Shown: piece after piece, positions 44,348 through 54,428 of the stretch | Layout of the letters: the number at the start of each line of letters is the position of its first letter | Numbering within the stretch: position 1 is the stretch's first letter | Assembly: GCA_024516035.1 (NCBI GenBank) | Contig: CM044956.1 | Location: 26,323,101-26,387,100, forward strand | Source of the DNA: Bactericera cockerelli | Taxonomy: Eukaryota; Arthropoda; Insecta; Hemiptera; Triozidae | Reading direction: 5' to 3' | DNA length: 64,000 bases | Program-made: the position numbers and the translations under genes | The notes under the pieces: model-generated | Database searches by the model: none | What the model was told of the DNA's origin: nothing | What the model saw: the letters and a program-made list of their open reading frames with translations, nothing else

Positions 44348-45510
44348 TGAGCCATTCTTGAGCTACCGCAGAATTATTCGTTAAAATTGCTAAAAAAAAA
44401 AGGGAAAAAATGGACAGTGCTCTAAATTCGATACCAAAAAAATTCTATTTGAAATTTCATTCTAAAATTTCAAGGACAATGTCAAAATATTGTTGACTTA
44501 ATATTTCAGGTCTCTATCCTAAAAAGTTTTCTAGTAGTTGAAAAAACAAAAGTGTCCGGTTTTTTTCTGAACACCCGCCGCTATGTACAGTACAAATAAT
44601 GAAAAATTAAAAAATCTTTGAGAATAACATAAATAATCTTTAAGTCGTGTGCTGGCATGATAAGATATGCTAGTATTTGAAAAAGTTCAACTTTTGTAAA
44701 ATGGACTTTTTGGATAACCGGACTTGCAAAATTTCAGATCAATCCGACTTACGGTTCTTGAGTTATTTTTATAATATAAGATGTACTTACTTTTATGAAC
44801 TGTAGAAATACTCTTTAGGTTATTTACCTGAAAGCTCTATTAAGGGAGCTCTATTAAAGGTGCAGTGTTAGAGATTATTTGGTCTTAACAAAATATGAAC
44901 AAAAAAGCGCATCATACAGCCACGCATATACACGTAAAGTTTCTTGAACTTTCCACGAAAAAGGAATTTGATTTCTTATCAAGTTAATAATAATTATGTC
45001 GTGTTATTTAAACAAAAACAAGGGGCATCTTTCCAGGTGTACATAATACAGATAGAGGAGACAGTTACATATGTTCATTTATTTATCTAATCGGAAATAA
45101 CCAATCTCTACATTAGCCCTAACTTACAATATTATGACAAACTACACTTATTTATCTACATAACCTAACCTAACCTAAACAAAAATGCCTATGTAATATG
45201 TTTTTTTTTTGTACTTAATATTAACATTTAGAAAATAGATTTAAAATATGTATCCAGAGCGAAGAGTAACATAGATAGGAAATCCAGGTACCTAATTTAA
45301 GCTCGACAGATTTAACAAGTAGGTTTTAATTGATAGTATGGAGTCTTACATGATATCTATGTTATGAATACAATAAAACTGCATATCACAGGAAAAAATT
45401 GGGCCACTCCTGAAACATTCGGGGATTATTAGAGGTTCTGTCCTGAGTATAAAACCGAGTTTTCGTATTTCTCAAGGAACTTACCTTTTATAGCGTTTAT
45501 ATTAAAAAAT
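44348..45510. other. intergenic, nothing recognised
   Basis: AT-rich DNA with decayed repeat traces. No gene seen. Confidence 0.35.
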
Positions 45511-45513
45511 ATA

Positions 45514-45740
45514 TACAGGGTGATCGAAACCACCCAGCCACTATCTTTTCTCGAGAATGGTTTGATTTCGGATCTTCAAACAAAAAATTGATCCCCAATA
45601 CGAAGTCTGAAGTTAGAAGCTTTTAACATTAGCTTAGGAAAAGAACCTTTGTAAAAATCCAATATTGTTAATAAATAAATAAAATGTAAAAAAAAACCTC
45701 GCTCACCGCCGCCCCTAAGGGCGTTTTCAGGGGGGCACAT
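45514..45740 (+). mobile_element. TACAGGGTG-started element, family (v)
   Basis: It begins TACAGGGTGATCGAAACCAC. Only one copy is in the window and the far end was not identified. Confidence 0.4.
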
Positions 45741-46224
45741 GTCCGTTTCTCCTGAATTTTAAATGGAATGCATATTTTTTTTTTTTTTTTTACATTCAAA
45801 ACATGCAAAGCAAGTTAGTAACACTAGTAAAAAGAAAAAAAAATATTCCTTGGTTCGAGTCCCGAAAAAACACTGTTTATAGAGGAAAATAGGCCCAGGT
45901 TGCGGAAATCATAACGGGCAAACGTTATAAAAAAGTCAAAAAATAATTAAAGTTCTTTTCTTTAATTTAATGTTCTTGCTTTTATTCTAAGAAAGTCATA
46001 GATCCTTAAATTGGTCATGAACTTTTTTCAGTTTCAAAAGACCGAAAATCCAGAAATATAAATTCGACCCCCTTATTTTCTTTTACATAAAAGAAGAAAA
46101 TTAGTAGCATACAATGCCAAAAAAATGAACTTTCTGGTTTTTTTCCCTTAAAATGGCAGCGAATAACCTCTGAAATGCGTTCATTTCCGTGCGCATGAGT
46201 CATGTCACAAGTCCGTGCCTGAAG

Positions 46225-46690
46225 TTTGTATGTACGGAACCCTCATTCGATGAGAGAATTTGATGGCCAGCATGTATGGAGTCTTAGGGCGGAATTAATA
46301 GACAACATCAATAACTTAAGTCGTTGGTAAGTGTCGAATTTCCCTATCTTACACAGTACGCAATCCGTGACTTAGCGCCACAGAGGTATTACAAAAACGT
46401 CTATTAATTCCGCCCTTAATGTTTGGTGCGGTGTCCTTGGCACTAGCATTATTGAACCGTACTTCATCGACGGAAAGCTGACGGGAGAGAAGTATTTGAA
46501 CTGGAACCAACGTTAAGGATACAATGTTGTTCCAACAAGACGGGGCCCCACCTCATTTTTATCTGAGGGTGCGAGAACAACCTGATCGCATGTTCTCTCA
46601 GAGATGGATCGCCAGAGATCAAACCCTTATACCCCCGCACCTCACCGTCGTGGATTTCTACTTGTGGGGAAAGATGAAAGATTTAGCATA
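46225..46690 (+). pseudogene. Tc1/mariner-superfamily transposase relic split by a MITE
   Basis: Flanking the MITE at 46,287-46,415, the + strand encodes NVWCGVLGTSIIEPYFIDGK. In another frame it encodes FQQDGAPPHF and later DQTLIPP..VDFYLWGKMKD, the usual second and third catalytic blocks of DDE transposases of this superfamily. Stops and frameshifts make it dead. Confidence 0.75.
46287..46415. mobile_element. 129-bp Harbinger-like MITE
   Basis: The terminal inverted repeats GGGCGGAATTAATAGAC are perfect over 17 bp, and TTA flanks each side (46,284-46,286 and 46,416-46,418). A 3-bp TTA duplication with GGGC ends fits PIF/Harbinger. Removing the insert and one TTA restores the reading of the surrounding transposase. 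A related single end occurs near 33,262. Confidence 0.88.
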
Positions 46691-46955
46691 CTGAACCATG
46701 CCTATTTTTACAAACTATTTTTACGACGTATTTTTACGACATGGCGAGCGAGTGCTTAACCACTGAGCCAATCGCGCGCTCATGAAACTTTCAAAAAAAT
46801 ATGAGTGGAAATTCTCGATTAACATCACTCTTATAGGTAGCAGGCTCCATCAAAATCTCGTACGTTCTTTAATCACACACATGTAACAATTATTGTAACA
46901 TGCGGAAAATTTACAAAAGAAAAGAGAAGTCAATTTAGTTTTAGTAATTACTCAC

Positions 46956-46999
46956 CGGTCCTAAAGCGCAATCTATACTGGGTCTCCAACAATGTTCCT
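46956..46999 (-). other. candidate 44-nt exon
   Basis: On the minus strand an acceptor (TTTATTTACTTTAG) and a perfect donor (GTGAGT) bracket 44 bases. Two of the three frames are open, one reading EEHCWRPSIDCALGP. It could be an upstream exon of CRAL-TRIO gene B or of an unseen gene, or chance. Confidence 0.3.
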
Positions 47000-47215
47000 C
47001 TAAAGTAAATAAAACGTGTTAACTTCTAGGCAGGTTTATTTCACATTCCTAGTGAAAGAGGTGCGATGGCAACCTCTTCGTGGTTAAAAATTCGCCAAGC
47101 TTTCTACTCCCAATTGGGCTTAAGCGCCCATTTCAGAGCATTATGAGAGCTTAAAAGCACACCTGCAGCTAAATACAAAAAAATAGGCCATCAAAATCAG
47201 TACAGTAGTTTTGGC

Positions 47216-47260
47216 GGGGGAGGGGGGGGGGGGGGGTGTGTGTGTGTTTGTGTGTGTCGG
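47216..47260. repeat. G-tract followed by GT microsatellite
   Basis: A run of about 20 mostly G bases, then TGTGTGTG. It precedes a GTCGGTCCGTC segment of the ACAGAC-type repeat. Confidence 0.85.
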
Positions 47261-47539
47261 TCCGTCTTTAAACAAAATATTTCAAGAATGGTATAATATG
47301 TAAGTTACTGACTTGAAATTAGGTACAGAGGTGAAAAGTATAGAGAGAACGCTGTACGAATCTTATGATAGTGGTCCGATGACTGGCACGGTCCAAAGGT
47401 CCTTTTTACTTTCCTTCCTATGAAAAGGGAAATAATGTAATAACCCAAAAATTAAGTGACAAACCGAATTGAGAGTCTCTAGAGACTAGAGCCTAAAATT
47501 GGGGTTTCAGCCATTGCTCCGTGTTTCCCCTTTTAGGAC

Positions 47540-47577
47540 ATATGGAAAGGGCACACACAAGTGTGCCCTTTCCATAT
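47540..47577. repeat. perfect hairpin, 17-bp arms, 4-nt loop
   Basis: The left arm ATATGGAAAGGGCACAC is followed by ACAA and its exact reverse complement. Confidence 0.95.
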
Positions 47578-48024
47578 TAATATTCATTTGTATGAGGAGA
47601 CACTGTAGAATTCTGAGAAAAGAACAGTTTTTGTCAGCAGTTTTCGTTTGACATAAGCAGAGAGCGAGGCAGAGGCATGACCTCAGTTGTTTCACCTTAC
47701 TTTAGTTTAGATAACGGCTGATAACACAGCACTGGCACTGGTTGAGAATGAAATTGAATTTAGTTGAAAAAATAATGAAAAAATAGTTAACACTTGGTGT
47801 TTTTCCAAATAAGATTTCTATCCGGTCTTTTCTTTTTGTTCGCTCGAAATTTTCATTTGATAACTTAGGGGAACTATAAAGGTTCCATCCGTGTTACAGC
47901 TAGAACTAGGACATTTTCACCAAGGCATGGTATAAAAATGCCTACATAAGACTGTAACACTGGAATTCTTCCATTTTCATTCCAGGAGAACGAATGAGGC
48001 GTGCCTTAAATTTTATATACTAAC

Positions 48025-48026
<2 letters not shown>

Positions 48027-48067
<41 letters not shown>

Positions 48068-48068
48068 C
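48027..48068. repeat. TTA microsatellite
   Basis: About 13 uninterrupted TTA/ATT triplets. Confidence 0.95.
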
Positions 48069-48117
48069 TAACCTGGTTGTAGGGAGTGAAAACCAAACAA
48101 CACTGCAATCTAATTAG

Positions 48118-48345
48118 AACTTTTGACCATTCCATTTGTTTTTAACGTCCACATTTGAAATAGTCAGGAAGAGGATTTCATTTGCTAGGAATCATTTGGC
48201 AGAATCAGCTTTGGTTCTGCCAAAAAGACCAGCCTCATGTGTTCGGAGGAAACTGAATTTCATGTTTGAAAATTCTAAACTCGCCGGAAATGGATTTCTG
48301 GACAGCGCGCAGTAGTCTTAACCGTTACATCACCTAACTACAGTC
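48118..48345 (-). mobile_element. tRNA-headed SINE (family A), decayed
   Basis: The minus strand keeps the head complement AGTAGTCTTAACCGTTACAT near 48,315, CTCATGTGTTCGGAGGAAAC in the middle and TTTTTAACGTCCACA at the tail. Confidence 0.6.
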
Positions 48346-48435
48346 ACTACAACTACTATTTTAAAGCTACATAAATCAATATCTAAAGCATTGTATACAC
48401 AATTACACACATATGTAGGTCATACACATAGTAGT

Positions 48436-48512
48436 CATAGTGGCCGAATGATCTAGCGCACTGTTGTTGCACGCCCGGTGACCTATGTTCAATCTCCAGC
48501 AGGGCAGAAATT
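48436..48512 (+). mobile_element. tRNA(Leu)-like SINE head
   Basis: AGTGGCCGAATGATCTAGCG then GTTCAATCTCCAGC look like an A box and a degraded B box. It lacks a complementary acceptor stem. Confidence 0.45.
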
Positions 48513-48644
48513 TTTTTTCTGCTTCACTCATAACTCGTTAGGAAAAATGAGTAGTAGAGAAAGAAGAGGATATAATAATTGGTTTAGAAAACTAATGGAG
48601 ATTGATAGTAATAATCATAATGATAATTCTCTAGTGGAAGATAA

Positions 48645-48808
48645 CCAACAGGTGAGGTTAATGCTCAAAGCATTTTCTACTACCTAACCCTCAGAGTCTT
48701 ATTATTATGTGGTCACAAACTAAAATTAATGAGGAAAAATTCATGTACTGGGTTGGTTTTGAACCAACGGATCCCTATACTACCTGGTTTACTAGACTAG
48801 ACATTACG
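48645..48808 (-). mobile_element. tRNA-headed SINE (family C)
   Basis: The minus strand has the head ending at 48,808, B box GGTTCAAAACCAACCC and body AATAAGACTCTGAGGGTTAG. Its end directly touches the hammerhead-bearing repeat. Confidence 0.65.
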
Positions 48809-49028
48809 CTGTCCAGGTATGTTCTGATATTCATGTTGTACATCTAGTACAACTTCTCACTTTTCTGTTTATACTGATTAAAATAGAGAGGTTAGTTGAT
48901 GACATGGATATTCAGAACTATTACCTGCTGATGAAAGCAAAATAAGCTCGAAACAGCTGTCCAGGTATGTTCTGATATTCATGTTGTACATCTAGTACAA
49001 CTTCTCACTTTTCTGTTTATACTGATTA
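48809..49028 (+). mobile_element. hammerhead-bearing tandem unit (retrozyme-like), 148-nt period
   Basis: The sequence from GCTGTCCAGGTATGTTCTGA to TATACTGATTA appears at 48,809-48,881 and again at 48,957-49,028, giving about 1.5 copies of a 148-nt unit. The full unit carries one complete hammerhead motif (48,903-48,983). GTC cleavage triplets lie at 48,811-48,813 and 48,959-48,961. The body also has a hairpin, GTTGTAC/GTACAAC. This layout is that of small animal retrozymes. Confidence 0.75.
48903..48983 (+). ncRNA. type-I hammerhead ribozyme motif
   Basis: The core elements are all present in order: CTGATGA (48,928-48,934), GAAA (48,950-48,953) and GTC (48,959-48,961, with predicted cleavage after it). 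Stem I pairs TACCTG with CAGGTA, then CAGAAC with GTTCTG beyond a small internal loop, then CATGGATATT with ATATTCATG. That is about 21 pairs. Stem II is short (AGC/GCT, loop AAAATAA) with one A-C mismatch at its base. Stem III is the self-complementary ACAG/CTGT, which as a monomer gives only about 2 pairs. A weak stem III is common in retrotransposon hammerheads and favours dimer activity. Confidence 0.82.
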
Positions 49029-49203
49029 TACTGATTAATGCACGGTTTTATAGTAATTCTGCCCTACCCACAAAAATTATGAAGAGGCTTCAACTGAACT
49101 TTTATTAATAAAAAAATGCACTCGAAATGCCATGTGTATGCCGGTTCTATTTCACACCCTAAAAACTGACTACCCTCCCTAAATCTCGTTACCCAATCTG
49201 TCT

Positions 49204-49412
49204 ATACATAGGGTGTCTCGTATACAGATGCATATATTTTGAGGGTAGGTTCAGCCCACCGTGGACTATCATATAAGCGAAACTTGCAGTGGGGCATTTT
49301 GATTCGTTAAGGAGTTATGGCCAAATCCCTGTTTTTCCCACAGGTCTAGAGGTCATTTGGATCGATGCACGTTTTCAAAGAAATGATAGCCAGTAGGTGA
49401 GTTTTGACTTCA
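49204..49412 (+). mobile_element. TACAGGGTG-type element, family (iii)
   Basis: The start is degraded (ATAGGGTGTCTCGTATACAG) and is followed by the same body as 50,673-50,905. Confidence 0.7.
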
Positions 49413-49423
49413 TGTATGGATAG

Positions 49424-49699
49424 TCATGCATGTTTCGCTTTACACTGTCTGATTGCTTGCTGCAGCGCTTCACTACCAGGCGGGAATGTCCTGGCATTAA
49501 AGAAGCTTTTTAGCGCTTCTAGTGCCTGAGAATGGCTGGTATTTGCTGCTGCCTGGGAATTCGCTTCATTTGACGGTCCACTGATTGCTTCCATGGTGTG
49601 GTCCGGCATATGGTTGAGTGTAAGGCTCTGACAGGTCAGGGCGCGCCTACGTGACGGCCCTGATATGAGATCTTGCACATAACTAACACTCACTAACAA
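49424..49699 (-). CDS. 91-aa open frame, possible transposon protein fragment
   Basis: The composition is protein-like rather than low-complexity (NTSHSQALEALKSFFNARTF), but I do not recognise it. It abuts repeated GTGTGGACCCGGCAT and AACATTGTTCGC motifs at 49,690-49,860. It may therefore be the C-terminal remnant of a DNA-transposon protein. It could also be chance. Confidence 0.3.
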   Translation of the reverse strand: MLVSVSYVQDLISGPSRRRALTCQSLTLNHMPDHTMEAISGPSNEANSQAAANTSHSQALEALKSFFNARTFPPGSEALQQAIRQCKAKHA

Positions 49700-49855
49700 T
49701 GTTCGCAGTGTGGACCCGGCATTAGAAAATGTTTTTACGACTTGTTTGAAATAACATTGTTAGCGAACATTGTTCACAACATAGTTAGCTAACAATGTTC
49801 GCGAACAAAATGTGCGGATAACATTGTTCGCTTAGTGTGGACCCGGCATGATAAA
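49690..49855. repeat. palindromic AACATTGTTCGC repeat cluster
   Basis: AACAATGTTCGC and its inverse recur five or more times, with AGTGTGGACCCGGCAT at both 49,707-49,722 and 49,833-49,849. The latter are in direct orientation, like two ends of decayed elements. Confidence 0.6.
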
Positions 49856-49875
49856 GGCAAGGGAGATATTGTATA

Positions 49876-50672
49876 AAGGTGTCCCATTATAAACGAGACA
49901 TTCAAATATCTCGAGAACTACTGACGTTAGAAGAAACTACTGACTGTTCAAGACCATTGTCATAGGGGACATTTAATGTTGACCTCTTCTAGAATTTTCT
50001 CGGATGACCCCTTCAATTTTATTTCAAGATCAACTTTGCAATTTTAAATGGCAACCCATATTTTTATGCCATTTTTGAAATGTACACAAAAATTTAAGTT
50101 CAAACAAATTCTTATTTGTAATTTTTGTTACACACAGTTTCACACCTTTTAGGGAGTGTGAGATTTTTTCCATCTTAGACCCATGAGTGCAGCATATCAA
50201 ATCAGTCTATTTTCAGGTGCTGAACACGATAATAATATTGGTTTTCCTTTTTATTTAATTTTTTTGATCTCTAGTAGAGGGGACCCAAAGAGTTAAGTAA
50301 AATGAAAAACCCATATTACTATCATGTTCAGGACTTAAAATTAGACTGGTTTTATATGCCGCACTCATAGTCTAAGATGGAAAAAATCTCACATTCCCTA
50401 TAAAGTGTGAAACTAGGTGTGAAAAAATTACAAGTAAGAATTTATTTGAACCTAAAATTTTATGTAGATTTCAAAAATGTCATAAAAATATGGGGGGTGC
50501 CATTTAAAATTCTAAAGGTGACCTTGTAATAGAATTAAAGGGGTCATCCGAGAAACTTTTAGAGGTCATCATCGAATGTCCCCTTTAGAGCTATGAAACT
50601 GATCTTGATTAGATTTTTCCTATCGTCAGTAGTTTTCGAGATATTTGAATGTTTACAATGGGACACCCTGTA
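49876..50672. mobile_element. foldback MITE, about 0.8 kb
   Basis: The left arm, from AAAGGTGTCCCATTATAAAC to about 50,270, is inverted through a short centre to the right arm ending GGGACACCCTGTA. The arms are roughly 390 bp with scattered mismatches, so most of the element is one long hairpin. A half copy lies at 7,893-8,803. Confidence 0.85.
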
Positions 50673-50905
50673 TACAGGGTGTCCCGTATACAGATGCAAA
50701 TATTTTGAGGGTAGGTTCAGTTCACCGTAAACTACCATGTAAGCGAAACTTGCCGTGGGGCATTTTGCTTCGTTAAGGAGTTATGGCCAAATCCCTGTTT
50801 TTCCCACAGGTCTAGAGGTCATTTGGATCGATGCACGTTTTCAAAGAAATAATAGCCAGTAGGTAAGTTTTGACTTCATGTATGGATAGTCATACATATT
50901 TTCCT
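50673..50905 (+). mobile_element. TACAGGGTG-terminated element, family (iii)
   Basis: It starts TACAGGGTGTCCCGTATACA directly against the end of the foldback element. It has the same body as 28,810 and 49,204, extending to about 50,905. Confidence 0.75.
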
Positions 50906-51636
50906 TCAAATGCAGTTGGTTGCATCAAAAAATATTGAAAGACTAGAGAGATATTTAATCATGAATTCAATTTTTTTTCTGGAAAATTCGATTTTTCCCT
51001 TTCTTCCCTTTCGTAAATTTCGAGTACTTCTACAATTGCAATTCTGCGTATCACTAGTTAAAACAATACCCTTTGCTATGTTGTTTCAATAAATTCTAAG
51101 TTCTTTCAGACGCGTGAAGGAACGAATGAGATACGCCTTAATAAACGGCACCAGAAGGAGAGAAACACATCGTTCAAATTTTGAATCTGGGCGCTATTGC
51201 ATTTTCAAGAACACTCGATGTCTGAAGCGGTCTGTGTGACCATTTTTGTGTCAACTGCAAGTTATAAATGAAAAAATTCTGAGTACAAATAGTTCACTTA
51301 CCAAACTATATCAATCAAATCAAATTGTTAAATAACAAGGCGATCGATTTGTTCGGTGGAGGCGAAAACCACGAGCTTTAACCCCTCCCCTTGGTTCACT
51401 ACAATTTTTTTGGTTCTTTTCAATTCATGTCCTGTGTTGCAGAATGTATCATCTAGTTTATCAATAAAGTATTAAATAATAATAATTGTAAACTGAAGGT
51501 TGGATGTTCGAGTTTTAACCAAGGTTATTATTTTTTTTTTATCATGATTGTGAAACACTAAATTTTATCATATTTTAAATCAAACAATTCAGAGATTCAT
51601 TCCCAAAAAGAAAATAAAAGATTTAAAATTTCCTGT
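50906..51636. other. intergenic, nothing recognised
   Basis: AT-rich, no gene or known repeat. Confidence 0.35.
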
Positions 51637-52288
51637 ATACAGGGTGTCCCACCAAAGTTGGACACCTCAAATTACTCGGCCCCTGAAAGAGTTTTTGAAA
51701 GAAAGAAAGAAAGAAAAAAAAAAAAAAAAAAAAAAAACCAAGGGTACATGTCCTAATTATGCGGATTTTTAAATGGATCGACCTGGAATTTATTTGATAA
51801 TTTTACTTCCAAATGGTTTCTGAGTACTTTTTTAAACTAAAATATTACATACAGGGTGGGGTTTTTTCGACCATTTTTTTTTTCTAAATCTCGAATAACT
51901 CGATTTCGTTTAATTTTTTCGATAACAAGAATAGAAAGTGTTTGTGTAATGAAAACACGCACTTTTAATTGGCAGCAATTTTTTTATACAGGGTGGTTCA
52001 TAAGTGAAATAATGACTTGATTTTTTTTAAAACTGAGTTTTCTTAAATTTTTATTACAGATTAATAATCTTCGCTAATTTTTCATATTTTTCATTGGTCA
52101 TATCGAAAATCAAAACTTAAAGTGTTGTACAGGGTGAGACATAATTTTTTTGCAACACCCTGTATGTGGGCAGTTAAAGAGACGTAGAAATAAACATAAA
52201 GACTAAATATGCAAGAAAAACTTCGATTTTTTGTGACATTAAAAAGATATGCTGTTTAAACTAATATTGTCGCATGGACCACCCTGTA
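51637..52288 (+). mobile_element. TACAGGGTG-terminated element, family (i)
   Basis: It starts TACAGGGTGTCCCACCAAAG and ends CATGGACCACCCTGTA, a near full-length partner of 15,031-15,717. A GAAA/A-rich expansion sits at 51,697-51,737. Confidence 0.75.
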
Positions 52289-52734
52289 GATATTTTCTTA
52301 AACCATCATACGGGTACTCGAAGTTGTCTAAAATTCAACTGAGAGTTCAAACCTGAATGAAAAAAACGAATTTAAAAATCCGTTTTCAATTTTGTGTTTA
52401 CACCTACCCATTTTAAATTTCAAGTTTTAAAATCATTCAGTGTGGACACCAAATTGAAAATGGCTTCAAAAATTGTGTTTTTTTTCTTTTTTCCCCCCCA
52501 ATTTGAAGACTTTGTTAACATAATAGCAGCTGCAGGGCGTTGAAGTACGAACCCGGAACAATTTCATGAAAATCCGGCAATTTATTATTTTTTTTTATCT
52601 CGAGAAATAATAAAAATTCAAATATCTCGTCAACTTAGAGTTATCGAAAAAAAAAGAATAAAATCGTCTTTTTTTGACGATTTTACACCCATTTTATATT
52701 CTTTGAACATAAATTTGCGACATAATTCATAATA

Positions 52735-52810
52735 TCCCCAGCGTGGCGCAAGAGCTACCTTTTGCGCGCTTCACTCTGGTATCCGTGGGTTCAATCCCAC
52801 CACCCAACAA
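52735..52810 (+). mobile_element. tRNA-like SINE head
   Basis: AGCGTGGCGCAAGAGCTACC and GTGGGTTCAATCCCACC fit A and B boxes. The outer ends do not pair, so it is not called a tRNA gene. Confidence 0.45.
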
Positions 52811-52889
52811 TATTTTTGTTTCTAACATAAATATTTTTTTTTGATAGGTTTTTTATTTATTTTGGTTACTTCATTTTTTTACTTTTCTT

Positions 52890-53500
52890 ATCCTATAATA
52901 AGGAAAGTATTGTATTCGTCGAAAATTTGACCTACCCAGTTTTACACATTTCTAGACGAATCATAGCCTCAGGATACTAAAAAAGTTGTTTTCGTCCATT
53001 GGTCCGTGCGTGTGTCTGTATGTGAACAAGATATCTCAAGAACGTAAGAGCTAGAGACTTGAAATTTGCTATGATAATAGAACACTTATACACTATACGA
53101 ACCACGAAACTTTAGGTTGAAATCGGCCGCAATCTGGGGCCGCAGGGGCCCAAAATAGGGCCACAAGGGCCGTTCTTTAAGATTAGTTAAAGATACAAAA
53201 AAGTAAGGGAACAACTTTTTCTTTGAAAGAAAAGTAATAGGGGTTTCCTCAGATGCAGTGATATCTTGTTTGTGGCCAAGATATCTTGGTACTAAACCAT
53301 TTCTTTTTATTAAAAAACCGGGTAAATCGGTTCGTGTAAAGATACACTGCCGTGCTTACTGGAACTTGGCCTGTGCGCACTGCAGTGCGCTCAGATACTT
53401 CAAAATTTTATTTTCTGTAAGTTTACTACAAACAAAGTTTTTACAAAAATGTATCGTTCATGAGATATATTCGAAAATACAAAAGTTGCACCTCATTTGA
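52890..53500 (+). repeat. dispersed repeats (ACAGAC-type and GTAAAGATACACTGC type)
   Basis: 52,890-53,240 matches 34,715-34,985 inverted. 53,325-53,480 carries GGTTCGTGTAAAGATACACT as at 5,840, and, inverted, near 36,730. Confidence 0.5.
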
Positions 53501-54428
53501 CCTCCTTTAACCCACTTTTACACCACCCCCTTAACTCCATTTCCTCCCATCGTATATGTCAGGTCTTTTAGTATGTTTAGAACCTCACCCTCCTTGACAA
53601 ATATTCGAAGGAATTGGCAGTATTCGCCTCCATCAGTGTATCGAAAATGGCTGTCGTCATTTGAATGGAGTACTGTTCAAAACAATATAAAATCAAATTT
53701 ACAACATTTATTGGTGCTAATTCATCAACAGCTTTTTTTTAATTGACGTTTCAATAATGGAAACTGCGTCCCCACCCTGTACTCTCCAAGCACAGGAGAA
53801 AAAACACAATATTAAATTTTCTTCTAACAATTAGAACATGCTTCCTCCAATAATATCTTCCAGCATCACATTATTTCCAATATTGTGTTATCATACAAAA
53901 ATAATTGCCACTCGAAATTGATAAGTTAATTGATAAAAACCTTCAACCGTAAAGTAAAAACAATAGATAAATATATTTTTCGAAAGAACGAAAAGAATCA
54001 TTGTCACTTTTTCATATTTAAGTTCAAGAGCACTATTTTAACTTTTTCTACAAATTTTCCCCGCATATATTTTGATGTGGTATGTGTGTTGAGAGATGGT
54101 CGGATGTGGAAATGTCAACATTTTTGTGTCCACCTATGTATCACGCAAAATCTACTCTCAACAAGTTTTTTAGAAATAAAATTTTGTTTACTTATATAAT
54201 TAGTCACTCATGTATGTATATTTATGCCAATAAATTTACAAATTACATAAAATCAAGGTACTCAAATAATGCAACATGTCTATTAAATTCCCTCTGAGTT
54301 TTTTATATTAGTTTTACTTATTTTTTCAAAAACTCAATTACAACTAACCTTCTCCCCTTATTTCTTTTCAGAGCTCATGCTATTTTCTAGCTCCCTTTCT
54401 TCTTAGCTCTCATACATTCACGTCATGT

